This document shows positions 1 to 6,653 of a stretch of 6,767 nt of DNA, in pieces. Position numbers and translations under genes: made by a program. The notes under the pieces were generated by a model, which was not told where the DNA came from, did not search any database, and worked only from the letters and a program-made list of their open reading frames with translations. Position 1 is the stretch's first letter; each line of letters opens with the position of its first letter. Origin of the DNA: Porphyromonadaceae bacterium (GTDB lineage: Bacteria > Bacteroidota > Bacteroidia > Bacteroidales > Dysgonomonadaceae); assembly GCA_022840285.1 (NCBI GenBank), contig JALHIE010000122.1:1-6767 (forward strand), given 5' to 3'.

Positions 1-185
1 CTGGTTGCCCTGTCCTCCAAGTTGTACTCTTTCGGAATCAAATATATCCAATGCTCGACTTTGGCACATCCATCACGACTTCGGTCAGATATTGATATAC
101 ATAATCTTATACCTGTAATGACAAGGGGCATCCACGCCTAATACCACAGAATTATCTGCGCAGTTTCGCAATCGTTTTCTTCGTG
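1..185. other. Unassigned segment with coding-like composition, possible gene remnant or gene edge
   Basis: This segment is visibly richer in GC than the AT-rich DNA that follows, as if it were or had been coding. On the plus strand a frame is open from the left edge to a TAA at 139-141 (46 codons), which could be the end of a gene lying outside the window. On the minus strand a frame is open from an ATG at 131-129 to the left edge. Another minus-strand frame reads about 37 codons and stops near 92, and plausible-looking peptide continues in the other minus frames with shifts. None of these translations is recognisable to me. It may be a decayed gene, the end of a neighbouring gene, or non-coding sequence. 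Confidence 0.25.
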
Positions 186-292
186 TGAAATACTTCAACA
201 AACAACAATATTTTTTTTAGACTCATAAGTTAAAAAAATTTCCCTAAAGAAAAAATACACAATTGACACCAAAAACATTGTATCAATGATAT
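186..292. other. AT-rich intergenic spacer
   Basis: This stretch is strongly AT-rich, with runs of T (211-218) and of A. I see no open frame of useful length and no convincing hairpin in front of the T-run that would make it a terminator. It directly precedes the promoter at 293-322 and may act as an AT-rich upstream region. Confidence 0.5.
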
Positions 293-322
293 TTTGTAAA
301 TAAAAAAAATGTTTTACCTTTG
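293..322 (+). promoter_or_regulatory. Bacteroidota-type sigma-ABfr promoter for the leader ORF and susCD-tlpA operon
   Basis: A TTTG element at 293-296 is followed after 18 bases by TACCTTTG at 315-322. This matches the known Bacteroidota primary sigma pattern of -33 TTTG and -7 TAnnTTTG, including the spacing. Transcription would be expected to start about seven bases further on, near 329. That leaves a 5' leader of about 340 bases before the SusC start at 670, with the leader ORF ATG at 340 only about 11 bases from the RNA 5' end. The elements are seen directly; the start site is predicted. Confidence 0.7.
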
Positions 323-339
323 TACTGTCAAAAAAACAG

Positions 340-444
340 ATGATCGTGAATATCCATCAAGTCAACAATAAAAAAACGTTCAAGTTGCACGAAACTTCGT
401 GCTGTTGTTGTAGGTTATCTGTATTCTTCCGAATGTGTCTCTGA
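340..444 (+). CDS. Cysteine-rich leader peptide (34 aa, CCCC motif), putative cysteine-responsive attenuator ORF
   Basis: ATG at 340-342 opens a 34-codon frame ending in TGA at 442-444. The codons at 400-411 are TGC TGT TGT TGT, giving four cysteines in a row (residues 21-24), followed by Arg-Leu. A fifth Cys codon (436-438) lies two codons before the stop. The first half is polar and basic (Asn, Lys, His, Gln). There is no signal peptide, membrane segment or CxxC-type metal site. It lies directly behind a well-formed promoter and about 225 bases upstream of SusC on the same strand. Runs of codons for a regulated amino acid are the mark of attenuation leader peptides, and poly-cysteine leader ORFs acting as cysteine-responsive attenuators are known in mycobacteria. 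The start choice rests on closeness to the promoter; a GTG at 346 is a possible alternative. A chance ORF cannot be excluded without conservation data. Confidence 0.65.
   Translation: MIVNIHQVNNKKTFKLHETSCCCCRLSVFFRMCL
387..402 (+). promoter_or_regulatory. Hairpin within the leader ORF overlapping the first Cys codon
   Basis: GCACGA (387-392) and TCGTGC (397-402) are perfect inverted repeats around a four-base loop, AACT. The 3' arm ends on the first of the four consecutive Cys codons, so a ribosome decoding or stalling on those codons would melt this stem. The 5' arm could instead pair with a second TCGTGC at 483-488. The pairing is directly readable; a regulatory role is inferred. Confidence 0.45.
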
Positions 445-481
445 CAATTCTACCCCACCCCTTATTTTATTCTCAAACTTT
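445..481 (+). promoter_or_regulatory. G-free C-containing tract just after the leader ORF, possible Rho-loading (rut-like) site
   Basis: From the base after the leader ORF stop to 481 there are 13 C and no G in 37 bases, including two CCCC runs at 453-456 and 458-461. An unstructured C-rich, G-poor RNA next to a leader ORF is what Rho-dependent attenuators show, as in the tna operon leader of Escherichia coli. Ribosomes finishing or pausing near the stop codon would partly cover it. Rho sites are poorly defined by sequence, so this is a suggestion only. Confidence 0.3.
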
Positions 482-484
482 GTC

Positions 485-501
485 GTGCCCTAATCAGGCA
501 T
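485..501 (+). promoter_or_regulatory. Short hairpin downstream of the leader ORF, possible alternative structure
   Basis: GTGCC (485-489) can pair with GGCAT (497-501), one pair being G-T, around a seven-base loop. Its 5' arm overlaps TCGTGC (483-488), a repeat of the 397-402 arm, so the arm at 387-392 could compete for it. It is not followed by a T-run, so it is not a classical intrinsic terminator. Confidence 0.3.
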
Positions 502-669
502 AACTTATTGGTAAATATCCATTAGAGAAGTATTTATCATTTAAGTTACTAAACATAAATAAATTAAAATTAAAGATATATGGATGATAAAATCATAATA
601 ATTGAAATGTAAACTAAAAGAAAACTTTGTATCAAATTCAACATTTTAAAATCACTTAAAACAAAAAAA

Positions 670-3600
670 ATGAAAAGCAATCAAATTCTTACAATCAAGA
701 ATACCCTTACGTTGTTGTTGGGTATTTTTGTCTTATCTATTTCTGCTCAGAATATCACGGTAAGGGGTACTGTAACGTACGCAACATCCGGAGATCCCGT
801 TATCGGGGCTACTGTCCGCGTGGAAAGCGCGACAGGTTCAGGCACGGTAACCGGTGTTGATGGAAATTACGTATTGAACAATGCTCCTACAAACGGAACG
901 TTAGAGTTTAGTTATGTTGGAATGAGAACACGATCGGTTCAAGTCAACGGCCGTACAGTTATTGATGTTGTCATGTCAGAAGACAGCGAATTATTGGACG
1001 AGCTGGTAGTTACTGCGCTGGGAATCAAAAGAGATAAGAAAGCTTTGGGATATGCGGTGCAGGGTGTATCAGGCGATGTATTCAAAACACGCCCGACCAA
1101 TACGCTAAGTGCGTTGACAGGTGTTGTATCCGGTCTTCAGGTAATTTCAAGCGGAGGCAACATGGGTGGATCGTCGCGTGTTACATTGCGTGGTATCAAC
1201 TCAATTACCGGTAACAACCAGCCACTTTATGTTATTGATGGCGTACCGCTCGACAATACTGATTTGAACACTTCGCTAACCATTAACGGAAGCGCGGGAA
1301 AAGATGTGGGAAGTACCATTCAGGATATCAATCCCGACGATGTTGCCGAAGTAAGCGTACTGAAAGGGCCTTCCGCTGCGGCCTTGTACGGTTCCAGAGC
1401 TGCTAACGGAGTAATACTCATTACTACCAAAAGAGGAACAACCGAACAAGGGAAGATAACTGTTGAACTGAACACCGGAATAGAATTCGAGAACATCGCG
1501 CGTTTGCCCGAGCGCCAGAAGCTTTACGGAGGAGGTTACAACACGACTTTTTCTACAGCAACGATTGACGGGCGGGAATACAAAATTGTGGATTATGCTT
1601 CAGACGAAAGCTGGGGACCCAAATTAGACGGTACGCCTGTATTGCATTGGTATAATCTTGATCCGGAATATCCAAGCGATTATTTAAAACCTGAACCTTG
1701 GGTTTATCCAAAGCACGATGTGACGTATTTCTTTAAAACCGGCGTTTCCAATACCAACAACATTTCACTGTCGCAGTCTTCCGACAAGCACTCCATTCGT
1801 TTGTCGTTGACAAACAGGAATGTAACCGGAACGGTTCCCAATTCATCTTTAGACAGAAACTCGGTAAATATTTCGGGTTCAACCAATGGAAAGTATGTGT
1901 CGTTCTTTGGTACTTTTAATTATTTGAAAAACAAGTCGCTGGGGCGTCCGTGGACGGGAGCTTCCAACCGAAACATCATACTTGAAGCATACCAGTGGGG
2001 AATGGTACAGATTGATTATAAGAAGTTACAGGAATATAAGCGTCCCGACGGCACACCTCGGGCATGGAACCGAACCGGGTACGGAAATACCGTTGAAGAT
2101 GAACGGACAAAATATATCGATAATCCATACTGGTCGGCATATGAAAGTTACCTGGAAGAAGATCGTGACAGGTTGTACGGTAATGTAGGGATAGAAATTA
2201 CGCCCTTGGACTGGTTATCTGTTACCGGACGAATTAATGGCGACGTATATCAATACAACTCACAAGACCGTATCGCCGTTTATTCTCGTTCGCAATCATC
2301 CTATTCCGAGTACAGTCAAAATTACAACGAGTTTAATTATGAATTATTGGCTACAATCACAAAAAACTGGGGTGACCATTCGCTTGTTTCCAATATCGGA
2401 ACAAATTACTTGCAGAGAAAGAGAAGAATAAGCGACATGGTGACTTCGGGTGGATTGATCGTGCCGAATTTCTACAGCTTAACCAACGCTACTTCAACCA
2501 TCATTAATCCTATAACCGGTTTTTACGACAAAGCACTCGCTTCAGTTTACGGCAGCGCTTCGTATGGGTGGCGAAGCACAGTTTATGTGGAAGGAACATT
2601 GCGAAACGATTGGTCATCCACCTTGCCTAAGGAAAACAACTCCTATTTATATCCTTCCCTGACCTCTTCCGTTATTTTGAGTGAGCTATCGGGATTGAAA
2701 AACAGCAATTGGCTTTCGTTTGCAAAACTTCGACTGGGTTGGGCACAGGTAGGTAACGATACTGATCCTTATCAACTGTATAAAGTTTACGAATCGCTTC
2801 CTGCCATAAACGGAAATATAGCTTATACGTTACCGAGCCAGTTGAATAACTTGAACCTGAAACCCGAAATTACGTCGTCTGTTGAAACAGGATTACAGCT
2901 GCAGTTTCTCAGGAATCTGATCGGACTGGACATTACGTATTACAACAACACAAGCCGTAACCAGATTATTTCACTTCCGACTTCCGACGCGTTTGGCTAC
3001 GCGACGAAGTTGATTAATGCCGGTGAAATAAACAACCGGGGCTTCGAAGTGACACTTACAGCAAATCCTGTACAAACAAAGAATTTCGGCTGGAGCTCAA
3101 TCATTAACTTCTCAAAAAATAAAAACAAAATTGTCAAGCTTTCCGATGCTGTTTCAAAGCTGGATTTAAGTACCACCCTGGTTAGTCTGTCTGCTCAAGA
3201 AGGTGAAAGTTATGGACAATTATTCGGTTACGACTTCGTGTTTGCTCCTGATGGAAGAAAAGTTGTAGGCTCGGATGGCCTTTACATGCGTACCCAACAA
3301 TTACAACCCCTCGGAAGTGTTTTGCCGAATTATCTCTGGGGTTTTCAAAATCAGTTCAGGTTCAAGAATTTCAATCTGGGTTTTCTCATCGATTCGCGCG
3401 TGGGCGGAAAATTCTTTTCACAAACCTATAAAGTTGCCATGTATTCCGGCATATTGCCTGAAACTGCAGCAAACGGCATTCGCGAAACCGGTGTGATAAT
3501 AGACGGAGTCAAAGCTGATGTGGCATTCAATGCCGACGGCACCTACACGGTTTCGAACATGGCAGAAAACACCACAAAAGCATCGGCACAAGCTTGGGCA

Positions 3601-3747
3601 CGAAATCATTATAACGGCCCGACCACGTTCGATATTTTCGATGCAACATTTATTAAATTCAGGGAGTTAACGTTGGGTTACGACTTTAAATTACCACAAG
3701 GGAAACCTGCCAACCCCTATCACTTACGGTTTGAACTTAAATTTTAG
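670..3747 (+). CDS. SusC/RagA-family TonB-linked outer-membrane transporter
   Basis: This 1,025-residue protein should form the outer-membrane beta-barrel of a SusCD complex, importing a substrate with energy from TonB-ExbBD. A signal peptide spans about residues 1-26 (hydrophobic LTLLLGIFVLSISAQ). A carboxypeptidase-D-regulatory-like domain follows at about 29-103, with DGNYVL and YVGMRTR motifs. A TonB-box-like DELVVTALGI lies at 110-119. The plug spans roughly 120-256, with PLYVIDGVP (185-193) and the SusC signature VLKGPSAAALYGSRAANG (230-247). The rest is barrel, rich in aromatic and Asn/Ser strands. ATG 670 is the only sensible start, preceded by an A-rich stretch. The protein contains no cysteine by my reading. 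The C-terminus is odd: after the usual FIKFRELTLGYDF only about 19 residues remain, where SusC proteins usually have some 60-80 more, including a GRN-like segment and a closing strand. The final LRFELKF is still a plausible last strand. The substrate is not evident; the leader ORF and the TlpA neighbour hint at a sulfur compound. Confidence 0.93.
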   Translation: MKSNQILTIKNTLTLLLGIFVLSISAQNITVRGTVTYATSGDPVIGATVRVESATGSGTVTGVDGNYVLNNAPTNGTLEFSYVGMRTRSVQVNGRTVIDVVMSEDSELLDELVVTALGIKRDKKALGYAVQGVSGDVFKTRPTNTLSALTGVVSGLQVISSGGNMGGSSRVTLRGINSITGNNQPLYVIDGVPLDNTDLNTSLTINGSAGKDVGSTIQDINPDDVAEVSVLKGPSAAALYGSRAANGVILITTKRGTTEQGKITVELNTGIEFENIARLPERQKLYGGGYNTTFSTATIDGREYKIVDYASDESWGPKLDGTPVLHWYNLDPEYPSDYLKPEPWVYPKHDVTYFFKTGVSNTNNISLSQSSDKHSIRLSLTNRNVTGTVPNSSLDRNSVNISGSTNGKYVSFFGTFNYLKNKSLGRPWTGASNRNIILEAYQWGMVQIDYKKLQEYKRPDGTPRAWNRTGYGNTVEDERTKYIDNPYWSAYESYLEEDRDRLYGNVGIEITPLDWLSVTGRINGDVYQYNSQDRIAVYSRSQSSYSEYSQNYNEFNYELLATITKNWGDHSLVSNIGTNYLQRKRRISDMVTSGGLIVPNFYSLTNATSTIINPITGFYDKALASVYGSASYGWRSTVYVEGTLRNDWSSTLPKENNSYLYPSLTSSVILSELSGLKNSNWLSFAKLRLGWAQVGNDTDPYQLYKVYESLPAINGNIAYTLPSQLNNLNLKPEITSSVETGLQLQFLRNLIGLDITYYNNTSRNQIISLPTSDAFGYATKLINAGEINNRGFEVTLTANPVQTKNFGWSSIINFSKNKNKIVKLSDAVSKLDLSTTLVSLSAQEGESYGQLFGYDFVFAPDGRKVVGSDGLYMRTQQLQPLGSVLPNYLWGFQNQFRFKNFNLGFLIDSRVGGKFFSQTYKVAMYSGILPETAANGIRETGVIIDGVKADVAFNADGTYTVSNMAENTTKASAQAWARNHYNGPTTFDIFDATFIKFRELTLGYDFKLPQGKPANPYHLRFELKF

Positions 3748-3780
3748 ATTCTGATTTCTAACGAAAAAATAACTATTGAT

Positions 3781-5385
3781 ATGAAACGAGCATCAAAATT
3801 ATTTACACCCAAGAACACGATTAAAAGCGAGTTCCATGCGATACCTTTGAAAGCAACAAAAATATATTTGACAATAACCGGGTTAATCTTGATTGTTTTA
3901 ACGTCGTGTATCAACGAAGATTTAAACATCGATCCCAATCGGCCTACTTTTGTGCCAACAACATCGTTGATTGTAACTGCAGAAAAAAAATTAGTGGATA
4001 ATCTTCGTAACGAAAGTGTTTCGTTGCGTGGCTCGGCACTGTTTGTTCAGCAATTAAGTCAAAACACCTATACAAGCCAATCGAGATACGATATTCCTTT
4101 TGGTTATTCGGCCGAATATTGGAGTGGGTTGTATAAAGTACTGAATAATTTACAGGAGATTATAGATTTGAACACCGATCCATCCACGAAAGATATTGTA
4201 ACTGCCAGCGGAGCCGGACGAAACGCCAATCAAATTGCTATTAGCCGCATCCTGAAATCGTATGCGTATTATGCCCTAACCGATGTTTTTGGAAATATTC
4301 CGTACAATTCTTATGGAAATAACGACCCCGACTTTCAGGCGTTGCAACAAAATCCCGATAACATTACGCCCAAATATGCTTCTCAGGAAAAAATTTATCC
4401 GGATATCTTGAACGAATTAAAACAAGCCGCCGACACATTACTCAAGTATTCAAATGAAGTAACTTTTGGTAAATCAGATATAATATATGCCGGAAATAAT
4501 GGTAAGTGGGCAAAATTTGCGAATTCGCTTCGTCTTCGTTTCTCTACCCGGCTAAAGGCTAAAAATCCGGATCTGTATCAGTCGCATTTTTCCGATGCGT
4601 TGAACAAGGGGGTGTTCACCTCGAATGACGATAACGCCGTTTATAAATACTCCACTGTCGCTCCGAACGAAGCTCCGTTATATAGAGCAACCGTTACCGC
4701 AAATCGGAAAGATTTTGCTATTTCTCACATTTTTGTCAATTTGTTGAAAGGGGAAAATTCCCAACTGCCAGTAGCTGATCCGCGATTAAGCGTTTATGCA
4801 CTAAAAAACAGTGCCGGTAATTTTGTAGGGCTACCTTACGGAATGACTGAAGCCCAGGCAGGTAAATTCTCGGCTCAGAACATAAGTTTGCCGGGCGCGT
4901 TGTACAACGCAGCAAACTACGGGGAAGTTTTGCAGGAATACAGCGAAGTTGCTTTTCTGATTTCAGAATTTAATGAATGGAGTCAATCCGACTATGAAAA
5001 AGCGGTTCAGGCATCGTTGGAAAAATGGGGAATACCGTCGACAGATATCCAAAATTATGTAAATGCATTACCTGCGGCAAATCAGCAAAACGTATTAAAC
5101 CAGAAGTATATAGCACTGTTTACTCAATTTTTGGAAAGTTGGAGCGAATATCGCCGTACGGGGTATCCGAATTTTCTGGTTAAAAGAAATGACGTAGTAT
5201 TCAACGGAATCGTCGAAGGTGAAAATGTTTCTTACACTTTTAATCCGTTGTTTGGAGATGGGAGTGTGCCTTCGCGATTGTATTACCCGGTAAAGGAACA
5301 AACTGTAAATAAAGAAAGTTATCAGGACGCCATTGCTTCACAAGGCGGAGATGTGATTGAAACCAAATTGTGGATATTTAAGTAA
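3781..5385 (+). CDS. SusD/RagB-like lipoprotein (SusD-like_2 type), substrate-binding partner of the SusC protein
   Basis: A surface lipoprotein expected to cap the SusC barrel and bind the imported ligand. The hydrophobic segment IYLTITGLILIVLTSC ends in a lipobox Cys at residue 43, followed by acidic INEDLNIDPNRPT, typical of the mature SusD N-terminus. Family features are the WSGLYKVLNNLQEI helix near 112-125, SRILKSYAYYALTDVFGNIPY, GKWAKFANSLRLRFSTRLK (241-259), the EYSEVAFLISEFNEW region and the EYRRTGYPNF segment near the C-terminus. This pattern fits the SusD-like_2 (PF12771-type) branch better than classical SusD; that assignment is from memory. The 33-base gap to SusC implies co-transcription. 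The annotated ATG gives an unusually long 27-residue n-region; an in-frame TTG at 3847-3849 would give a normal signal peptide. Besides the lipid Cys there is no other cysteine, and only two methionines in 534 residues. Confidence 0.92.
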   Translation: MKRASKLFTPKNTIKSEFHAIPLKATKIYLTITGLILIVLTSCINEDLNIDPNRPTFVPTTSLIVTAEKKLVDNLRNESVSLRGSALFVQQLSQNTYTSQSRYDIPFGYSAEYWSGLYKVLNNLQEIIDLNTDPSTKDIVTASGAGRNANQIAISRILKSYAYYALTDVFGNIPYNSYGNNDPDFQALQQNPDNITPKYASQEKIYPDILNELKQAADTLLKYSNEVTFGKSDIIYAGNNGKWAKFANSLRLRFSTRLKAKNPDLYQSHFSDALNKGVFTSNDDNAVYKYSTVAPNEAPLYRATVTANRKDFAISHIFVNLLKGENSQLPVADPRLSVYALKNSAGNFVGLPYGMTEAQAGKFSAQNISLPGALYNAANYGEVLQEYSEVAFLISEFNEWSQSDYEKAVQASLEKWGIPSTDIQNYVNALPAANQQNVLNQKYIALFTQFLESWSEYRRTGYPNFLVKRNDVVFNGIVEGENVSYTFNPLFGDGSVPSRLYYPVKEQTVNKESYQDAIASQGGDVIETKLWIFK

Positions 5386-5396
5386 AACTGAAGATT

Positions 5397-6623
5397 ATGC
5401 GAAGATTAATAGTAATAACAATTGTAATCAGCACGTTGATTGCATCGTGCACATTACAAGACACTCCAAAATTAAAGGAGGGAGTCTGGAGAGGTGAATT
5501 GGCCGTGCAGGATAAATGGACGCCGTTTATTTTCGAAGTAAAAACGATGGGGAATGACTCTGTCGCGGTAGTTCTTAGGAATGGGGATGAAAGAGTTGAA
5601 CTTTCCAATGTTACTTTCTCCAACGATTCAGTAACCATTCCGATTGAGGCATACGACGCTTTTATCAGGGCAAAACTAAATGGAAAGAATCTCGAAGGGA
5701 GATTCCTGAAAAATTACATTGAAAATGATCAGGGTGTCCCTTTTAGAGCAGAGTTTAATCAGACAGACAGATTCCCGGTTGTCTCCAATCCGTCTGAAAT
5801 TAGAATTGATGGTAAATGGGATATCCATTTTGTTGACGAGAAAAGCGATACCACACGCAATGTTGGTGTATTCAAGACCGATAATAACACAGTAACCGGT
5901 TCAGTTCTGACAAACGCAGGAGACTTGCGTTTTCTGGAAGGAAATTATACCGATACTGGCGTCCAACTTTCGGCTTTTGGCGGTTTAAGTCCTTATTTGA
6001 TTGAAATTTCTTTTCGTGATAACGATAATTTTGATGGCCAGTTTTACACAACACGCGGTATTACGAAATTGATTGGAGTAAGAAATGACCAAGCGTCTTT
6101 AGCAGACCCCTATACGCTTACTAACATGAAGCCTGGCTATGAATCATTACATTTTTCACTTCCAAATCTCGATGGAGAACTGGTTTCTGTAGATGATAAC
6201 CGCTATAAAGACAAAGTGGTTATTGTTTCTATTTTAGGTAGCTGGTGCCCAAACTGTCTTGATGAAATGGAATACTTGTCTCCCTGGTACAAGGAAAATA
6301 AAAACCGTGGAGTGGAAATCATCGGACTTGCATTTGAGCGTAAAGATGATTTGAATTACGCGAAAAGCACGCTCTCCCGATTGATAAATAAATACAATGT
6401 TGATTATGAAATTCTCTTCGCCGGACAATTGGGGGATGCCACGGTTCAAAAAGTTCTTCCCGAGATTGATAAACTCTCCAGTTATCCCACGACTTTTTTT
6501 ATCGACAAAAAAGGAAAAGTCCGTAAAATACATACCGGATTTACCGGGCCGGCCACCGGTTTATTTTACGAAGAATTCAAGAAAGATTTCAATTCGCTAA
6601 TCGATAGTTTACTTTTGGAATAA
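5397..6623 (+). CDS. TlpA/redoxin-family thiol-disulfide oxidoreductase lipoprotein
   Basis: A 408-residue lipoprotein with signal segment LIVITIVISTLIASC and lipidated Cys18. Residues 29-103 and 139-216 look like two copies of a beta-rich module: each begins G-x-W (GVWRGEL, GKWDIHF) and reaches a G-x-F (EGRF, DGQF) 72-75 residues later. The C-terminal thioredoxin-fold domain (about 250-400) has the redox site W283-C-P-N-C287, followed by LDEMEYLSPWY, and a cis-proline at P364 in SYPTTFFIDKKGKV. It ends with HTGFTGPATG, common in Bacteroidota TlpA-like proteins. It should reduce or oxidise disulfides outside the cytoplasm; which membrane face it sits on is not decided by the sequence. Only 11 bases separate it from the SusD gene, so it is the last gene of the operon. 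The three cysteines are the lipid Cys and the redox pair. Partner and substrate are unknown; reducing an imported disulfide is inferred from the neighbours. Confidence 0.9.
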   Translation: MRRLIVITIVISTLIASCTLQDTPKLKEGVWRGELAVQDKWTPFIFEVKTMGNDSVAVVLRNGDERVELSNVTFSNDSVTIPIEAYDAFIRAKLNGKNLEGRFLKNYIENDQGVPFRAEFNQTDRFPVVSNPSEIRIDGKWDIHFVDEKSDTTRNVGVFKTDNNTVTGSVLTNAGDLRFLEGNYTDTGVQLSAFGGLSPYLIEISFRDNDNFDGQFYTTRGITKLIGVRNDQASLADPYTLTNMKPGYESLHFSLPNLDGELVSVDDNRYKDKVVIVSILGSWCPNCLDEMEYLSPWYKENKNRGVEIIGLAFERKDDLNYAKSTLSRLINKYNVDYEILFAGQLGDATVQKVLPEIDKLSSYPTTFFIDKKGKVRKIHTGFTGPATGLFYEEFKKDFNSLIDSLLLE

Positions 6624-6627
6624 TAGC

Positions 6628-6644
6628 TGAGTTGTTTTTACTCA
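6628..6644. terminator. Weak hairpin between convergent operon end and ssrA
   Basis: TGAGT (6628-6632) pairs with ACTCA (6640-6644) around a seven-base T-rich loop. Alternatively CTGAG (6627-6631) can pair with CTCAG (6649-6653). The stem lies in the 30-base gap between the TlpA-like stop and the tmRNA 3' end, where a terminator for both directions would be expected. No U-run follows on either strand, so termination may depend on something else. Confidence 0.3.
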
Positions 6645-6653
6645 ATTTCTCAG

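Larger units (their letters stand above)
329..669 (+). promoter_or_regulatory. Long 5' leader with a poly-Cys ORF, candidate attenuator region
   Basis: About 340 bases separate the predicted transcription start from the SusC ATG, long for a simple untranslated region. The leader holds a 34-codon cysteine-rich ORF (340-444), a hairpin overlapping its first Cys codon (387-402), a G-free C-containing tract (445-481) and a second short hairpin (485-501) whose 5' arm repeats the TCGTGC of the first. Bases 502-669 are very AT-rich with only a weak ATGAT/ATCAT stem (584-596), and no intrinsic terminator with a clear U-run is visible. The most likely role is regulation of the downstream operon by translation of the leader ORF; the mechanism is inferred. 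Confidence 0.5.

Noticed and set aside
39..46. CAAATATA, a minus-strand TAnnTTTG element
   Set aside because: No matching minus-strand -33 element at the right distance.
205..218. T-run at 211-218 as a terminator of an upstream gene
   Set aside because: No stable GC stem directly precedes it.
474..482. AAACTTTG-like sequences at 475-482 and 622-629 as extra promoters for SusC
   Set aside because: Both lack the TA of TAnnTTTG and have no properly spaced -33 TTTG.
1704..1886. Antisense and alternate-frame ORFs within the three large genes (for example 1704-1886 minus, 5378-5638 minus, 6234-6533 minus)
   Set aside because: They lie within or across well-supported genes, lack recognisable domains or promoters, and look like chance open frames.
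3842..3849. TACCTTTG inside the SusD gene start, identical to the -7 element at 315-322
   Set aside because: No TTTG element lies 17-20 bases upstream, and initiation here would fall downstream of the candidate TTG start; most likely coincidence.
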